DNA from: Aliiroseovarius sp. S1123
GTDB taxonomy: Bacteria; Pseudomonadota; Alphaproteobacteria; Rhodobacterales; Rhodobacteraceae
NCBI RefSeq assembly: GCF_023015885.1
Contig: NZ_JALKBE010000004.1
Coordinates: 1 to 64,000, forward strand
Reading direction: 5' to 3'
DNA: 64,000 bases
Position numbers and translations under genes: made by a program. Shown here in pieces: positions 44,149 through 52,451 of the stretch; position 1 is the stretch's first letter; every line of letters starts with the position of its first letter. A model generated the notes under the pieces. That model searched no databases. It was not told the DNA's origin and saw nothing but the letters and a program-made list of their open reading frames with translations.

Positions 44149-45261
44149 TCACTTTACATTGAAGAAATCAGACAGGTCGGCCAGCTGATCGGAAAAGAAG
44201 GCTTCCGCCTTGGCGTTGGGCTGCCGGATGGCGAAAGCCTCGGCCAGAGGATCGGGGGCGTGAATGCCTGCGCCCGACATCTCTTCCAGCACGGCGTGGC
44301 CGCAGAAGGGGACGTAGACCTCGGAATAGCCACCTTCATGCGCCATCATCACACGCCCGTCGCAAATGTCATCCGCCAGCGCCATCACCATGCGGGTCAT
44401 CTGGCGGAATGTGTCGGCGGTCGCCAACATGCAGGACAGCGGGTCAATCACCGCCGCGTCATAGCCGTTGGCGACCACGATCACCTCGGGTTCATGGGCG
44501 CGGATGGCAGGCAGGATGATCCGCTCCATCGCTTCCAGATAGGTCGCATGCCCCGCGCCCGGCGGCAGCGGAAGGTTCATATTGGCCCCCTGCCCTTTCC
44601 CCTCGCCCCGCACATCCGCGTCACCGGTATCCAGCGGATAGTTGCGTTCTTGGTGAATCGAGATGGTCAGCACATCAGGATCATCCAGAAAGATCGCCTC
44701 GGTCCCGTTGCCGTGATGCACATCCCAATCCAGCACGACAAAGCGCTTGGCGAGGCCTTTGGCCTGCGCATTGCGGATCGCGATGCCCAGATTAGCCAGC
44801 AGGCAGAACCCGTTCGGGAAATCCGGCAGACAGTGATGCCCGGGCGGGCGAGAGAGGGCATAGGCGTTGTCGACATCGCCCCGAAGAACGGCTTCCAGCG
44901 CGGCGACGGACAGACCTGCCGACAACGCCGAAATCTCGAACCCGCCTTGGCCGAAGGGGGTGCGCAGGCCCAGCTCGCCTCCGCCCGTGTCCGAGGCCGC
45001 TTTGAAGTCGGACAGGAATGAAGCTGGATGGACGCGAGCGAGGGTTTCGATATCCGCCACGGCAGCAGTGCGCAGGTCCAACGCGCCAGACAGCCCGGTG
45101 ACGTCCATCAGGTTCTTCAGGCGCCGCTTGGTTTCGGGGCTTTCCGGCAGACCGCCCGCAGCCAAAGGCTGCACCAGCCCACCCACGGGCAGCGTACCCG
45201 CATAATTGCCGCCCGAATGCCAAAAGCACTTCTCGTCCCAGAAAAACCCTGTCTTGCGCAT
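44149..45261 (-). CDS. Histone deacetylase / acetylpolyamine amidohydrolase family protein
   Basis: 370 residues from the ATG at 45261, set by GGAGG upstream. A zinc-dependent amidohydrolase of the class II HDAC fold. The active-site run is seen as SRPPGHHCLPDFPNGFCLLAN in pieces near 134-155 and the metal-binding DWDVHHGNGTEAIF near 175-188; the second metal Asp lies in NGYDAAVIDPL near 265. Bacterial members deacetylate polyamines or unknown small molecules. It diverges from a DUF167 gene. Confidence 0.9.
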   Translation of the reverse strand: MRKTGFFWDEKCFWHSGGNYAGTLPVGGLVQPLAAGGLPESPETKRRLKNLMDVTGLSGALDLRTAAVADIETLARVHPASFLSDFKAASDTGGGELGLRTPFGQGGFEISALSAGLSVAALEAVLRGDVDNAYALSRPPGHHCLPDFPNGFCLLANLGIAIRNAQAKGLAKRFVVLDWDVHHGNGTEAIFLDDPDVLTISIHQERNYPLDTGDADVRGEGKGQGANMNLPLPPGAGHATYLEAMERIILPAIRAHEPEVIVVANGYDAAVIDPLSCMLATADTFRQMTRMVMALADDICDGRVMMAHEGGYSEVYVPFCGHAVLEEMSGAGIHAPDPLAEAFAIRQPNAKAEAFFSDQLADLSDFFNVK

Positions 45262-45335
45262 GCCGCCCTCCGTCATTTCCTGCACAGTGACCCACGGCCC
45301 TTGCGCCGTCCAGCCCCGCGCGGCACTCTGCGCCC

Positions 45336-45593
45336 ATGAAGAAGGGCGAGCTGTCATATCTGGCGAAAGAAGGCGCGCGGATCGCTGTCCGGGTCACCCC
45401 GAAAGCATCGCGTAACGCGGTCACGCTGCGCGACGGTCAAATCCGCGTCCAGACCACCACCGCGCCCGAGAACGGCAAGGCTAACAAGGCGGTCGGGAAG
45501 CTGCTAGCCGACGCGCTTGGGATCGCAAAATCGCGCCTTGAACTGGTCCAAGGCGCGACATCGAAAGATAAGGTGTTTCAGATCAACGGGTGA
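45336..45593 (+). CDS. DUF167 (YggU-like) protein
   Basis: 85 residues. The DUF167 core is visible as RVTPKASRNAVT, the invariant APENGKANKAVGKLLADALG (about residues 46-65) and SRLELVQGATSKDKVF. The family has a small alpha/beta fold and no known function. Its stop abuts the stop of the convergent DUF805 gene. Confidence 0.92.
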   Translation: MKKGELSYLAKEGARIAVRVTPKASRNAVTLRDGQIRVQTTTAPENGKANKAVGKLLADALGIAKSRLELVQGATSKDKVFQING

Positions 45594-46022
45594 TCAGTCA
45601 CCGACAGTCGGGATCGACGACGGGGCATAGTCTCTGTCATCATAATCCGCCGGGACATCGTTGAACGGGTCATTGCCGAATTGGTTCGGACCTTGGGTGC
45701 CGGGCTGGCACATCCAATAGATCAGAACGATCCAGCCAACGATCGGCACAAGGATCAGCAGCATCCACCATGCGGATTTGTCGATATCATGCAAACGGCG
45801 CGACGTGACGGCGAGGCTTGGCAAAATGGTCGCTAGCGAGAACAGGTCGCTCAGCGGCGAGAACATGCTTTCCCAGCCAAAGAAAATGCTGTCCACAATT
45901 CCCAGAGCGATCGACGCGAGGACAAGGAACAGGGAAAACCACCAGTATTCGCTTCGGATCGCGCGGCCCGAGAAGGTTACGTATTTCTGAAGGCAGGTTC
46001 TAACAGATGTCTGAAAATCCAT
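45594..46022 (-). CDS. DUF805 membrane protein
   Basis: 142 residues with about four membrane helices. The family pattern is clear: SGRAIRSEYWWFSLFLVL near residue 17, SRRLHDIDKSAWWMLL near 80, and YWMCQPGTQGPNQFGNDP after the last helix. Function unknown. It lies 28 bases downstream of plsY on the same strand. Confidence 0.92.
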   Translation of the reverse strand: MDFQTSVRTCLQKYVTFSGRAIRSEYWWFSLFLVLASIALGIVDSIFFGWESMFSPLSDLFSLATILPSLAVTSRRLHDIDKSAWWMLLILVPIVGWIVLIYWMCQPGTQGPNQFGNDPFNDVPADYDDRDYAPSSIPTVGD

Positions 46023-46049
46023 CGGGACTATTCCTTATTACGTGGGACG

Positions 46050-46655
46050 CTACTTGCGCCCAATGCGTGGCTCTTCGCCAGAGATGATGCGCGCAATATT
46101 CGCGCTGTGGCGGTAGAAAATCAAGGCAGCCAATGCAACTGAAATTAGAACAAGGCTGTTCCAGCCAAACACCAAAGCGATGACCGGCGACAGCGCCGCT
46201 GCGACCAACGCGGCAAGCGAGGAGATGCGGAAGATCAGCGCAGTAACCAACCATGTGGCACAAGCGGCCAGCCCCAGTGGGAAGGCCAGCGCCAGCATGG
46301 TGCCCAGCCAAGTGGCAACGCCTTTGCCGCCTTTGAAGCCCAAAAATACCGGGAAACAGTGACCAAGGAACGCCGCGAAGCCTGCCAGTTGGGCGGCGTC
46401 CTCGGCAAAGAGCGCGCGGGCCAGCAGAACGGCGGCGCCGCCTTTTCCGGCGTCTCCGATCAGGGTCAAGAAGGCGGCGGGTTTGTTCCCAGTGCGCAGC
46501 ACGTTGGTGGCGCCGATATTGCCCGACCCGATCTGGCGCAGATCGCCCAGACCGAACAGCCGTGCCATAACGATGCCAAAGGGGATCGAGCCCAGCAGAT
46601 AGCCTGCGACGGCCACACCAATCAGCAGCGGAAACGAGGTGAGCAGATCAGGCAT
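46050..46655 (-). CDS. plsY: Acyl-phosphate glycerol-3-phosphate acyltransferase
   Basis: 201 residues from the ATG at 46655. A five-helix inner-membrane enzyme that makes lysophosphatidate from acyl-phosphate and glycerol-3-phosphate, the first step of phospholipid synthesis. The three PlsY motifs are seen: GSIPFG near residue 21, SGNIGATNVLRTGN near 43, and GKGVATWLG near 105. It overlaps the end of pyrX by eight bases and is probably translated from the same mRNA as the pyrimidine genes. Confidence 0.95.
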   Translation of the reverse strand: MPDLLTSFPLLIGVAVAGYLLGSIPFGIVMARLFGLGDLRQIGSGNIGATNVLRTGNKPAAFLTLIGDAGKGGAAVLLARALFAEDAAQLAGFAAFLGHCFPVFLGFKGGKGVATWLGTMLALAFPLGLAACATWLVTALIFRISSLAALVAAALSPVIALVFGWNSLVLISVALAALIFYRHSANIARIISGEEPRIGRK

Positions 46656-47919
46656 CTTCGCCCCCAAACACACGTTCTCCGCCGACCCATGTGCCCAGCA
46701 CCTTGCCCTCCATCCGCGCGCCGTCGAACGGCGTGTTCTTGGATTTCGAGTTCAGCTTGAAGCGGTCCAGCACGAAGGGCGCGTCCGGGTCGAACAGGAC
46801 CAGATCGGCGGGGGCGCCGATAGTCAACTCTCCGCCCGGCAGGTTAAAGCGTCGGGCCGGGTTCAAGGACAGCGCGCGCCAGAGCGTAGGCAGGTCGATC
46901 AGACCCGCATGCACCAGACGCATCGCGGCGGGCAGAAGGGTTTCCAGCGCCACCGCGCCCGAGGCTGCTTCCTCGAAAGGAAGGCGTTTGCTTTCTTCAT
47001 CCTGCGGCGTGTGCATGGACGAGATGATGTCGATCAGGCCCGAGGCCACGGCCTCGACCATCGCAAGGCGGTCATCTTCGCTGCGCAAGGGCGGCTTCAC
47101 TTTGAAGAAGGTGCGATAGTCGCCAACGTCCAGCTCGTTCAAGGTCAGGTGGTGGATGTTCACCCCGGCCGACACGTCAACGCCCGCCGCCTTGGCACGT
47201 TCCAGCGCAGGCAGCGATTTCGCGGTGGATAGGCTGTCAGCGTGATAGGCGACGCCCGTCATCTCGGCCAGCACCAGATCACGTTCCAGCCCCATTCGTT
47301 CAGCCTGAGGGCTAACGGCGGGCAGACCGCGCAAGGATGCAAACTTGCCCGAGGTTACGGCTGCCCCTTTGGACAGCTGCGGATCCTGAGGGTGGCCGAT
47401 GATCAGCGCACGCAACGAGCGGGCATAAGTCATGGCGCGGGAATAGACTTTGTTGTCGGTCACCACATGGTCGCAATCGGTAAACGCAATCGCGCCCGCA
47501 TCCAGCATAAAGCCCATCTCGACCATCTCGCGGCCTTCGCGGCCTTTGGTCAGGGCGCCCATTGAATGCACGTTCACAGGGGTTACCTGCCCCGCGCGGC
47601 GGGTGACGAAGGACAATGTCTCGGGCGTATCCACAGCGGGGGTGGTGTCGGGACGAATGACCATCGTGGTCACGCCGCCCGCCGCAGCCGCCAGCCCGGC
47701 GGTGCGGAAGCTTTCCTTGTGCCGCTCGCCCGGCTCGCCGATCTTCACGCCGATATCCACGATGCCGGGGGCCAAACATTTGCCGCCGCAGTCGATGACA
47801 TCGCCTTCCTCGCCCGCATTCACGCCGGTGATCAGACCGCCTTCGATGGTCAGGCTGCCAATCTCGTCCGTGCCGGTTTCCGGGTTGATCAGGCGGGCAT
47901 TTGTGAAGGTAGTGGTCAT
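46648..47919 (-). CDS. pyrX: Dihydroorotase-like protein, probably non-catalytic (PyrX/PyrC')
   Basis: 423 residues from the ATG at 47919 (AAGGAG upstream). It has the type I dihydroorotase fold, but the metal-binding HxH after the first strand is replaced: DIGVKIGEPGERHKE carries Gly57 and Lys59 where histidines should be. The catalytic Asp of TDHAPH is also lost (SMHTPQ). Such proteins, known from Pseudomonas and other bacteria as PyrC' or PyrX, have no dihydroorotase activity and act as structural partners of aspartate transcarbamoylase. The place in the pyrB operon fits. A working dihydroorotase must be encoded elsewhere. Confidence 0.9.
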   Translation of the reverse strand: MTTTFTNARLINPETGTDEIGSLTIEGGLITGVNAGEEGDVIDCGGKCLAPGIVDIGVKIGEPGERHKESFRTAGLAAAAGGVTTMVIRPDTTPAVDTPETLSFVTRRAGQVTPVNVHSMGALTKGREGREMVEMGFMLDAGAIAFTDCDHVVTDNKVYSRAMTYARSLRALIIGHPQDPQLSKGAAVTSGKFASLRGLPAVSPQAERMGLERDLVLAEMTGVAYHADSLSTAKSLPALERAKAAGVDVSAGVNIHHLTLNELDVGDYRTFFKVKPPLRSEDDRLAMVEAVASGLIDIISSMHTPQDEESKRLPFEEAASGAVALETLLPAAMRLVHAGLIDLPTLWRALSLNPARRFNLPGGELTIGAPADLVLFDPDAPFVLDRFKLNSKSKNTPFDGARMEGKVLGTWVGGERVFGGEDA

Positions 47920-47929
47920 CTCAGTCTCC

Positions 47930-48388
47930 TTACGCGCCTCGCGCACGATCAATCGCGGCTTGGGTGGCCTTGGCGTCGGCCTGATATTTCAACATGTATT
48001 TGTCGCCAGACAGGGTGACCAACTGAGCCGCAGTGAAGATCACGTTCACCTTGGCGATCGAGGTCAGCAGAATGGTGCGCCCATCCGGACCGATCATGCG
48101 GCGGTTGGTCAGGTGCCACGTGAAGCCCAGCTGTTCCTTGGCGACATAAAGCCCGCGCACAGCAATCGCAGCGACAGACCCGATGATACCCGTCCAGGCA
48201 TGCGGATTGCCCATCGCCATCAGCGCGCCCGAGATCACGAGCGCCCCCAGCGCGGCCAGCATCACGTGCTCTTTCACATAGGTCGGCGTGTTGCCCGAGA
48301 AGCTGTCGATCAGCTTTTCACCCGGTTCAAGCTCGGGGCTGACCTGGCTTTCCAGACGGGGTTCCAGTTCGAACTCTTGCTCAGACAT
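47930..48388 (-). CDS. Membrane protein with PH-like domain
   Basis: 152 residues from the ATG at 48388, eight bases inside pyrB; GAGGG precedes it. Residues about 20-30 hold [13 protein letters not shown], typical of bacterial PH (bPH2) proteins, followed by two membrane helices (about 43-80), and a strand-rich C-terminal part with [16 protein letters not shown] and [18 protein letters not shown]. Function is unknown. It sits between pyrB and pyrX with overlaps or short gaps, which suggests constant co-expression. Confidence 0.8.
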   Translation of the reverse strand: MSEQEFELEPRLESQVSPELEPGEKLIDSFSGNTPTYVKEHVMLAALGALVISGALMAMGNPHAWTGIIGSVAAIAVRGLYVAKEQLGFTWHLTNRRMIGPDGRTILLTSIAKVNVIFTAAQLVTLSGDKYMLKYQADAKATQAAIDRARGA

Positions 48389-49343
48389 AGACACCCTCGG
48401 TCCGGTTTTCGCGTTCGGCTTTCAGGTTGCGCGCCAGAAGGTCCATCGCCGCCATGCGTACGGCGACGCCCATTTCGACCTGCTCTTGAATAACCGATCG
48501 GTTGATGTCGTCGGCGATGGTGCCGTCGATCTCGACCCCGCGGTTCATCGGGCCGGGGTGCATGACGATGGCGTCATCCTTGGCGTGGGCCAGCTTTTCA
48601 GCGTCCAGACCATAGCGGTGATAATACTCGCGCTCGGAGGGGATAAAGCCGCCATCCATCCGCTCGCGCTGAAGGCGCAGCATCATGACAACGTCGGCGT
48701 CTTTCAGACCCTCTTCCATGTCGTCATAGACCTCGACCCCGAACTGGTCGATCTGGCTGGGCATCAGGGTCGGCGGGCCGACCAGACGCACGCGGTTCTC
48801 CATCTTGCCCAGAAGGATAAGGTTCGAGCGGGCAACGCGGCTATGCGCAATGTCTCCGCAGATCGCGACGGTCAGGCGGTGCAGACGGCCCTTTTCGCGC
48901 CGGATGGTCAGCGCATCCAGAAGTGCCTGCGTCGGGTGCTCGTGCTTGCCATCGCCTGCGTTCAAGACGGCGCAGTTCACCTTCTCGGCCAAAAGGTTTA
49001 CCGCGCCGGAATGAGGGTGGCGCACGACCAGCAGATCCGGGTGCATCGCATTCAGCGTCAACGCCGTATCAATCAGCGTCTCGCCCTTCTTAATGGACGA
49101 CGCCTGCATCGCCATGTTCATAACATCCGCACCCAGACGCTTGCCGGCGATCTCGAACGAGGCCTGCGTGCGGGTGGAGTTCTCGAAGAACATGTTGATC
49201 TGCGTCAGTCCTGCCAGCACATCCGAGCGTTTCTGCGCAGAGCGGTTCAAATCAACATAACTGTCGGCAAGATCGAGAACAGTTTTGATCTCTTCGGGGT
49301 GAAGCTGTTCGATCCCCAGAAGATGTCGTTGGCGGAATGTCAT
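48381..49343 (-). CDS. pyrB: Aspartate carbamoyltransferase catalytic subunit
   Basis: 320 residues from the ATG at 49343, with CGGAGG upstream. Makes carbamoyl-aspartate in pyrimidine synthesis. The carbamoyl-phosphate motif STRT lies in [13 protein letters not shown] (about 51-63); [10 protein letters not shown] (about 136) and the late [11 protein letters not shown] (about 265) complete the active site. There is no pyrI regulatory gene; the partner is instead the dihydroorotase-like protein two genes on, as in dodecameric PyrB-PyrC' complexes. Confidence 0.97.
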   Translation of the reverse strand: MTFRQRHLLGIEQLHPEEIKTVLDLADSYVDLNRSAQKRSDVLAGLTQINMFFENSTRTQASFEIAGKRLGADVMNMAMQASSIKKGETLIDTALTLNAMHPDLLVVRHPHSGAVNLLAEKVNCAVLNAGDGKHEHPTQALLDALTIRREKGRLHRLTVAICGDIAHSRVARSNLILLGKMENRVRLVGPPTLMPSQIDQFGVEVYDDMEEGLKDADVVMMLRLQRERMDGGFIPSEREYYHRYGLDAEKLAHAKDDAIVMHPGPMNRGVEIDGTIADDINRSVIQEQVEMGVAVRMAAMDLLARNLKAERENRTEGVYV

Positions 49344-49469
49344 ACGGGCCTCCGTCCTGTGTTCCACGCGCTTATAGTTTCGGGCGCGGGGTTCGTCTAT
49401 CCCTTGTGTGCGCACATGGTGCAATCGTGGGGCGTTTACCTTCCCTGCGGCTGCACTTAGGCTGCGCAC

Positions 49470-50297
49470 ATGGAATCGGCACAAGACTGGCACAGCGCAA
49501 AAGCGCTTTTGGAATGGCAGATCGAGCTGGGCGCGGTGGATGCAATTTCCGACGCCCCGGTGGATCGCTATGCCTTGGCGCCAGCCGAGCCGAAACCTGC
49601 ACCAAAACCTGCGCCCAACGCCCAGAAATCCGCGCCGGTCGAGCTGCCGAAGCGCGCCGCCCCGACACCTCCGCCAGCCGAGCCTAGGATCGACTATGTC
49701 GCGCTAGCCAAACAGGCCGCTGCGGGCGCTCAGGATCTGGATGGGCTGAAAGCCGCAATGAAAGCCTTTGACGGCTGCGAGCTGAAGAAAGGCGCGCGGA
49801 ATACGGTGATTTCCGACGGCAACCCCGCCGCCCGCGTGATGATCATCGGCGAAGCGCCGGGCCGGGACGAGGATATCGAGGGCCGCCCCTTCGTGGGTCG
49901 CGCAGGCCAGCTTCTGGACAAGATGTTCGCCGCCATCGGCATGGGGCGCGATGTGCCCCTGTCCAAGGATGCCGTCTATATCACCAACGTCATGCCGTGG
50001 CGCCCGCCGCAAAACCGCGATCCATCGCCCGAGGAAATGGCCATGATGGTCCCCTTCCTCGAACGCCACGTGCAACTGGTCGCGCCCGAGCTGATCGTTT
50101 TGATGGGCAACACCCCTTGTCAGGCCGTCCTCGGCAAGCGCGGCATCACCCGCCTGCGCGGCAACTGGGACAGCCAGTGGGGCAAGCCGATCATGCCCAT
50201 GTTCCACCCCGCCTATCTGTTGCGCAATCCCGCCGCCAAGCGCGAGGCATGGGCAGATCTTCTCGAAATCCAAGCGAAATTGAACGAGGGCGCATAG
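49470..50297 (+). CDS. Uracil-DNA glycosylase, family 4-like, with most Fe-S ligands missing
   Basis: 275 residues. A Pro/Ala-rich linker (about 35-72) precedes the catalytic domain. Motif 1 is GEAPGRDED (128-136) and the late motif is HPAYLLRNP (246-254), both as in family 4 enzymes that excise uracil from DNA. Family 4 normally holds a 4Fe-4S cluster with four cysteines. Here only C103 is kept; the other positions appear to be F100, W177 (in TNVMPWRPP) and M193. The protein may therefore lack the cluster. It diverges from pyrB. Confidence 0.87.
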   Translation: MESAQDWHSAKALLEWQIELGAVDAISDAPVDRYALAPAEPKPAPKPAPNAQKSAPVELPKRAAPTPPPAEPRIDYVALAKQAAAGAQDLDGLKAAMKAFDGCELKKGARNTVISDGNPAARVMIIGEAPGRDEDIEGRPFVGRAGQLLDKMFAAIGMGRDVPLSKDAVYITNVMPWRPPQNRDPSPEEMAMMVPFLERHVQLVAPELIVLMGNTPCQAVLGKRGITRLRGNWDSQWGKPIMPMFHPAYLLRNPAAKREAWADLLEIQAKLNEGA

Positions 50298-50319
50298 CCC
50301 ACTTAAAACAGGCCACACC

Positions 50320-50868
50320 ATGTCCCACATCCCCGCCGACAACCAACGCGAGTTCATCCCCGTCCGCATCGCGGTATTGACTGTCTCGGACAGCCGCTCG
50401 ATGGACGAGGATCGTTCGGGCGACACCTTGGTCAAACGCTTGGAAGATGCCGGGCACCTGCTGGCAGATCGCAAGATCATTCGTGACGAGCGCGGCGAGA
50501 TTGCGGACCAACTGCGCGCGTGGTCGTTGGACCCCGAAATTGACGTTGTGATTTCCACCGGCGGGACAGGCCTGACCGGGCGTGATGTCTCGGTCGAGGC
50601 GCATCGCGATGTCTATGAAAAGGAAATCGAGGCATTCGGGACGGTCTTCACCATCGTCTCGATGAAAAAGATTGGTACCTCGGCGGTGCAAAGCCGCGCC
50701 ACCGGGGGCGTCGCCAACGGCACGTACCTCTTTGCGCTGCCCGGCAGCCCCGGTGCCTGCAAGGACGCGTGGGACGAAATTCTGGTGCATCAGCTGGACT
50801 ATCGCCACCACCCCTGCAATTTCGTCGAGATTTTTCCACGTTTGGACGAACACAAGCGACGGAAGTAA
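50320..50868 (+). CDS. moaB: Molybdenum cofactor biosynthesis protein MoaB
   Basis: 182 residues. A MogA/MoaB-type fold that adenylylates molybdopterin before molybdate insertion. Family marks are TVSDSRSMDEDRSGDTL (about 21-37), STGGTGLTGRDV (about 79-90) and LPGSPGACKDAW (about 143-154). It follows the glycosylase gene by 22 bases, without a strong ribosome-binding site, and may be translated from the same mRNA. No other molybdopterin gene is in the window. Confidence 0.94.
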   Translation: MSHIPADNQREFIPVRIAVLTVSDSRSMDEDRSGDTLVKRLEDAGHLLADRKIIRDERGEIADQLRAWSLDPEIDVVISTGGTGLTGRDVSVEAHRDVYEKEIEAFGTVFTIVSMKKIGTSAVQSRATGGVANGTYLFALPGSPGACKDAWDEILVHQLDYRHHPCNFVEIFPRLDEHKRRK

Positions 50869-50990
50869 TCCGCTCATCCGTTTGATCCGTATGGATCATA
50901 TAGGCCGACGCTATCGCACCTGTGACCACACGCCGCTTGCCCCGGCCTGTGGGCCACGTCAGGATGGCATCGGATGAGACGGAGAGATGT

Positions 50991-52448
50991 ATGCGATTTC
51001 TGGGACGCAGCCTGATTGGGCTTTTCCTGCTGGCTGCCACGATCGGCCTTTTGGCGATGGCCGGACTGATGGTGCAATCGGCCTTCAAGGCGCGCGCGGA
51101 TCGCGACAACGCCGCCCCTTCGGGCCGTGAACGGGTGTTTTCGGCCAACGTTGTGATGCTTGAGCCGTCGACAATCACTCCGATCCTGTCCTCCTTCGGA
51201 GAGCTGGCCACACGCCGCAGTCTGGACATCCGCGCCCGTGCCTCGGGCACCGTGGTCGAGATGTCGGAGGCTTTCGTGAATGGCGGACAAGTCGACGAAG
51301 GCGCGTTTTTGCTGCGCATCGACCCCACAGATTACAAAGCCGCGCTTTCGCTGGCGGAAACTGATCTGACCCAGTCCGAGGCCGAGCTGCGCGATGCGAC
51401 AGCCGCTTTGGATCTGGCGCGTGACGACCTGGACAACGCCCGGCGTCAGGCCGAGCTACGCGACGCCGCGCTGGCCCGCCAGAACGATCTTGTAGGCCGG
51501 GGTGTCGGCACCGAAGCAGCCGTTGAAAACGCAGCACTGGCGGCAGCATCCGCTGCGCAAGTCGTGCTGGGCAAACGGCAAGCCGTGATCACCGCCGAAG
51601 CCCGTGTCGCCACTGCCGAAGCCACCCTGTCGCGTCGCGAAATTGCCCGTGACGAGGCCCAGCGCCGTCTGGACGAGACCGAGATTCGTGCCGCATTCGC
51701 AGGCACCCTGACAGATGTAACCGTTCTGCGTGGTGGGTTGGTTGCACCAAATGAAAAGCTGGGGCGGCTGGTCGACCCCAACAAGCTCGAGGTCGGATTC
51801 CGCGTTTCGACCGCTCAATATGCGCGGCTTCTGGCAGACAACGGCGCGCTTTCTGACCTGCCGGTAACGGTCCGGCTGGAAGCCACTGGCGTGGACCTGA
51901 CCGCCACTGGCCGGGTGGACCGCGAAAGCGCAAATGTGGGCGAAGGGCAGACGGGCCGGATGCTCTTTGCCAATCTGGACGCCACGCCGGGCTTGCGCCC
52001 GGGGGATTTCGTGACGGTTGAACTGTCCGAGCCGCCGCTGGACCAAGTGGTGCGCCTGCCCGCGACCGCGCTGGATGCGTCCGGCAGCATCCTCCTTCTG
52101 GGCGACGAGGACCGCTTGGAACGCGCACAGGTGACGTTGCTCCGCCGCCAAGGGGACGACGTTCTGGTGCGTGGTACAGGCCTTAACGGGCGCGAGGCGA
52201 TCACCAAACGCAGCCCGGTTCTGGGCGAAGGCATTCGCGTACGCCCCGTACGCGATGGCAAGCTGGCCCCGGAAGCCAAGCCCGAAATGGTTGCCTTGGA
52301 CCCCGCCCGAATTGCGCTGTTGAAAAGCTTTGTGGAAAGCAACACACGGATGCCCGAAAGCGCCCGCGATCGCATCCTGCGCCAGTTGGACGAGGGCGAA
52401 CTGCCCGCTGACACCTTAGCGCGGCTTGAGAAAAATATGGGGAACTGA
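50991..52448 (+). CDS. RND efflux periplasmic adaptor (membrane fusion protein)
   Basis: 485 residues from the ATG at 50991 (GGAGAG upstream). One N-terminal membrane helix (about 9-31) anchors it. The body has the lipoyl/hairpin layout of HlyD/AcrA adaptors: VEMSEAFVNGGQVDEGAFLLRIDP, a long coiled-coil hairpin of Ala, Arg and Glu (about 120-235), then beta-barrel strands. The last 45 residues form an unusual charged helical tail (DRILRQLDEGELPADTLARL). The permease follows after three bases. No outer-membrane TolC gene is adjacent. Confidence 0.9.
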   Translation: MRFLGRSLIGLFLLAATIGLLAMAGLMVQSAFKARADRDNAAPSGRERVFSANVVMLEPSTITPILSSFGELATRRSLDIRARASGTVVEMSEAFVNGGQVDEGAFLLRIDPTDYKAALSLAETDLTQSEAELRDATAALDLARDDLDNARRQAELRDAALARQNDLVGRGVGTEAAVENAALAAASAAQVVLGKRQAVITAEARVATAEATLSRREIARDEAQRRLDETEIRAAFAGTLTDVTVLRGGLVAPNEKLGRLVDPNKLEVGFRVSTAQYARLLADNGALSDLPVTVRLEATGVDLTATGRVDRESANVGEGQTGRMLFANLDATPGLRPGDFVTVELSEPPLDQVVRLPATALDASGSILLLGDEDRLERAQVTLLRRQGDDVLVRGTGLNGREAITKRSPVLGEGIRVRPVRDGKLAPEAKPEMVALDPARIALLKSFVESNTRMPESARDRILRQLDEGELPADTLARLEKNMGN

Positions 52449-52451
52449 TCC

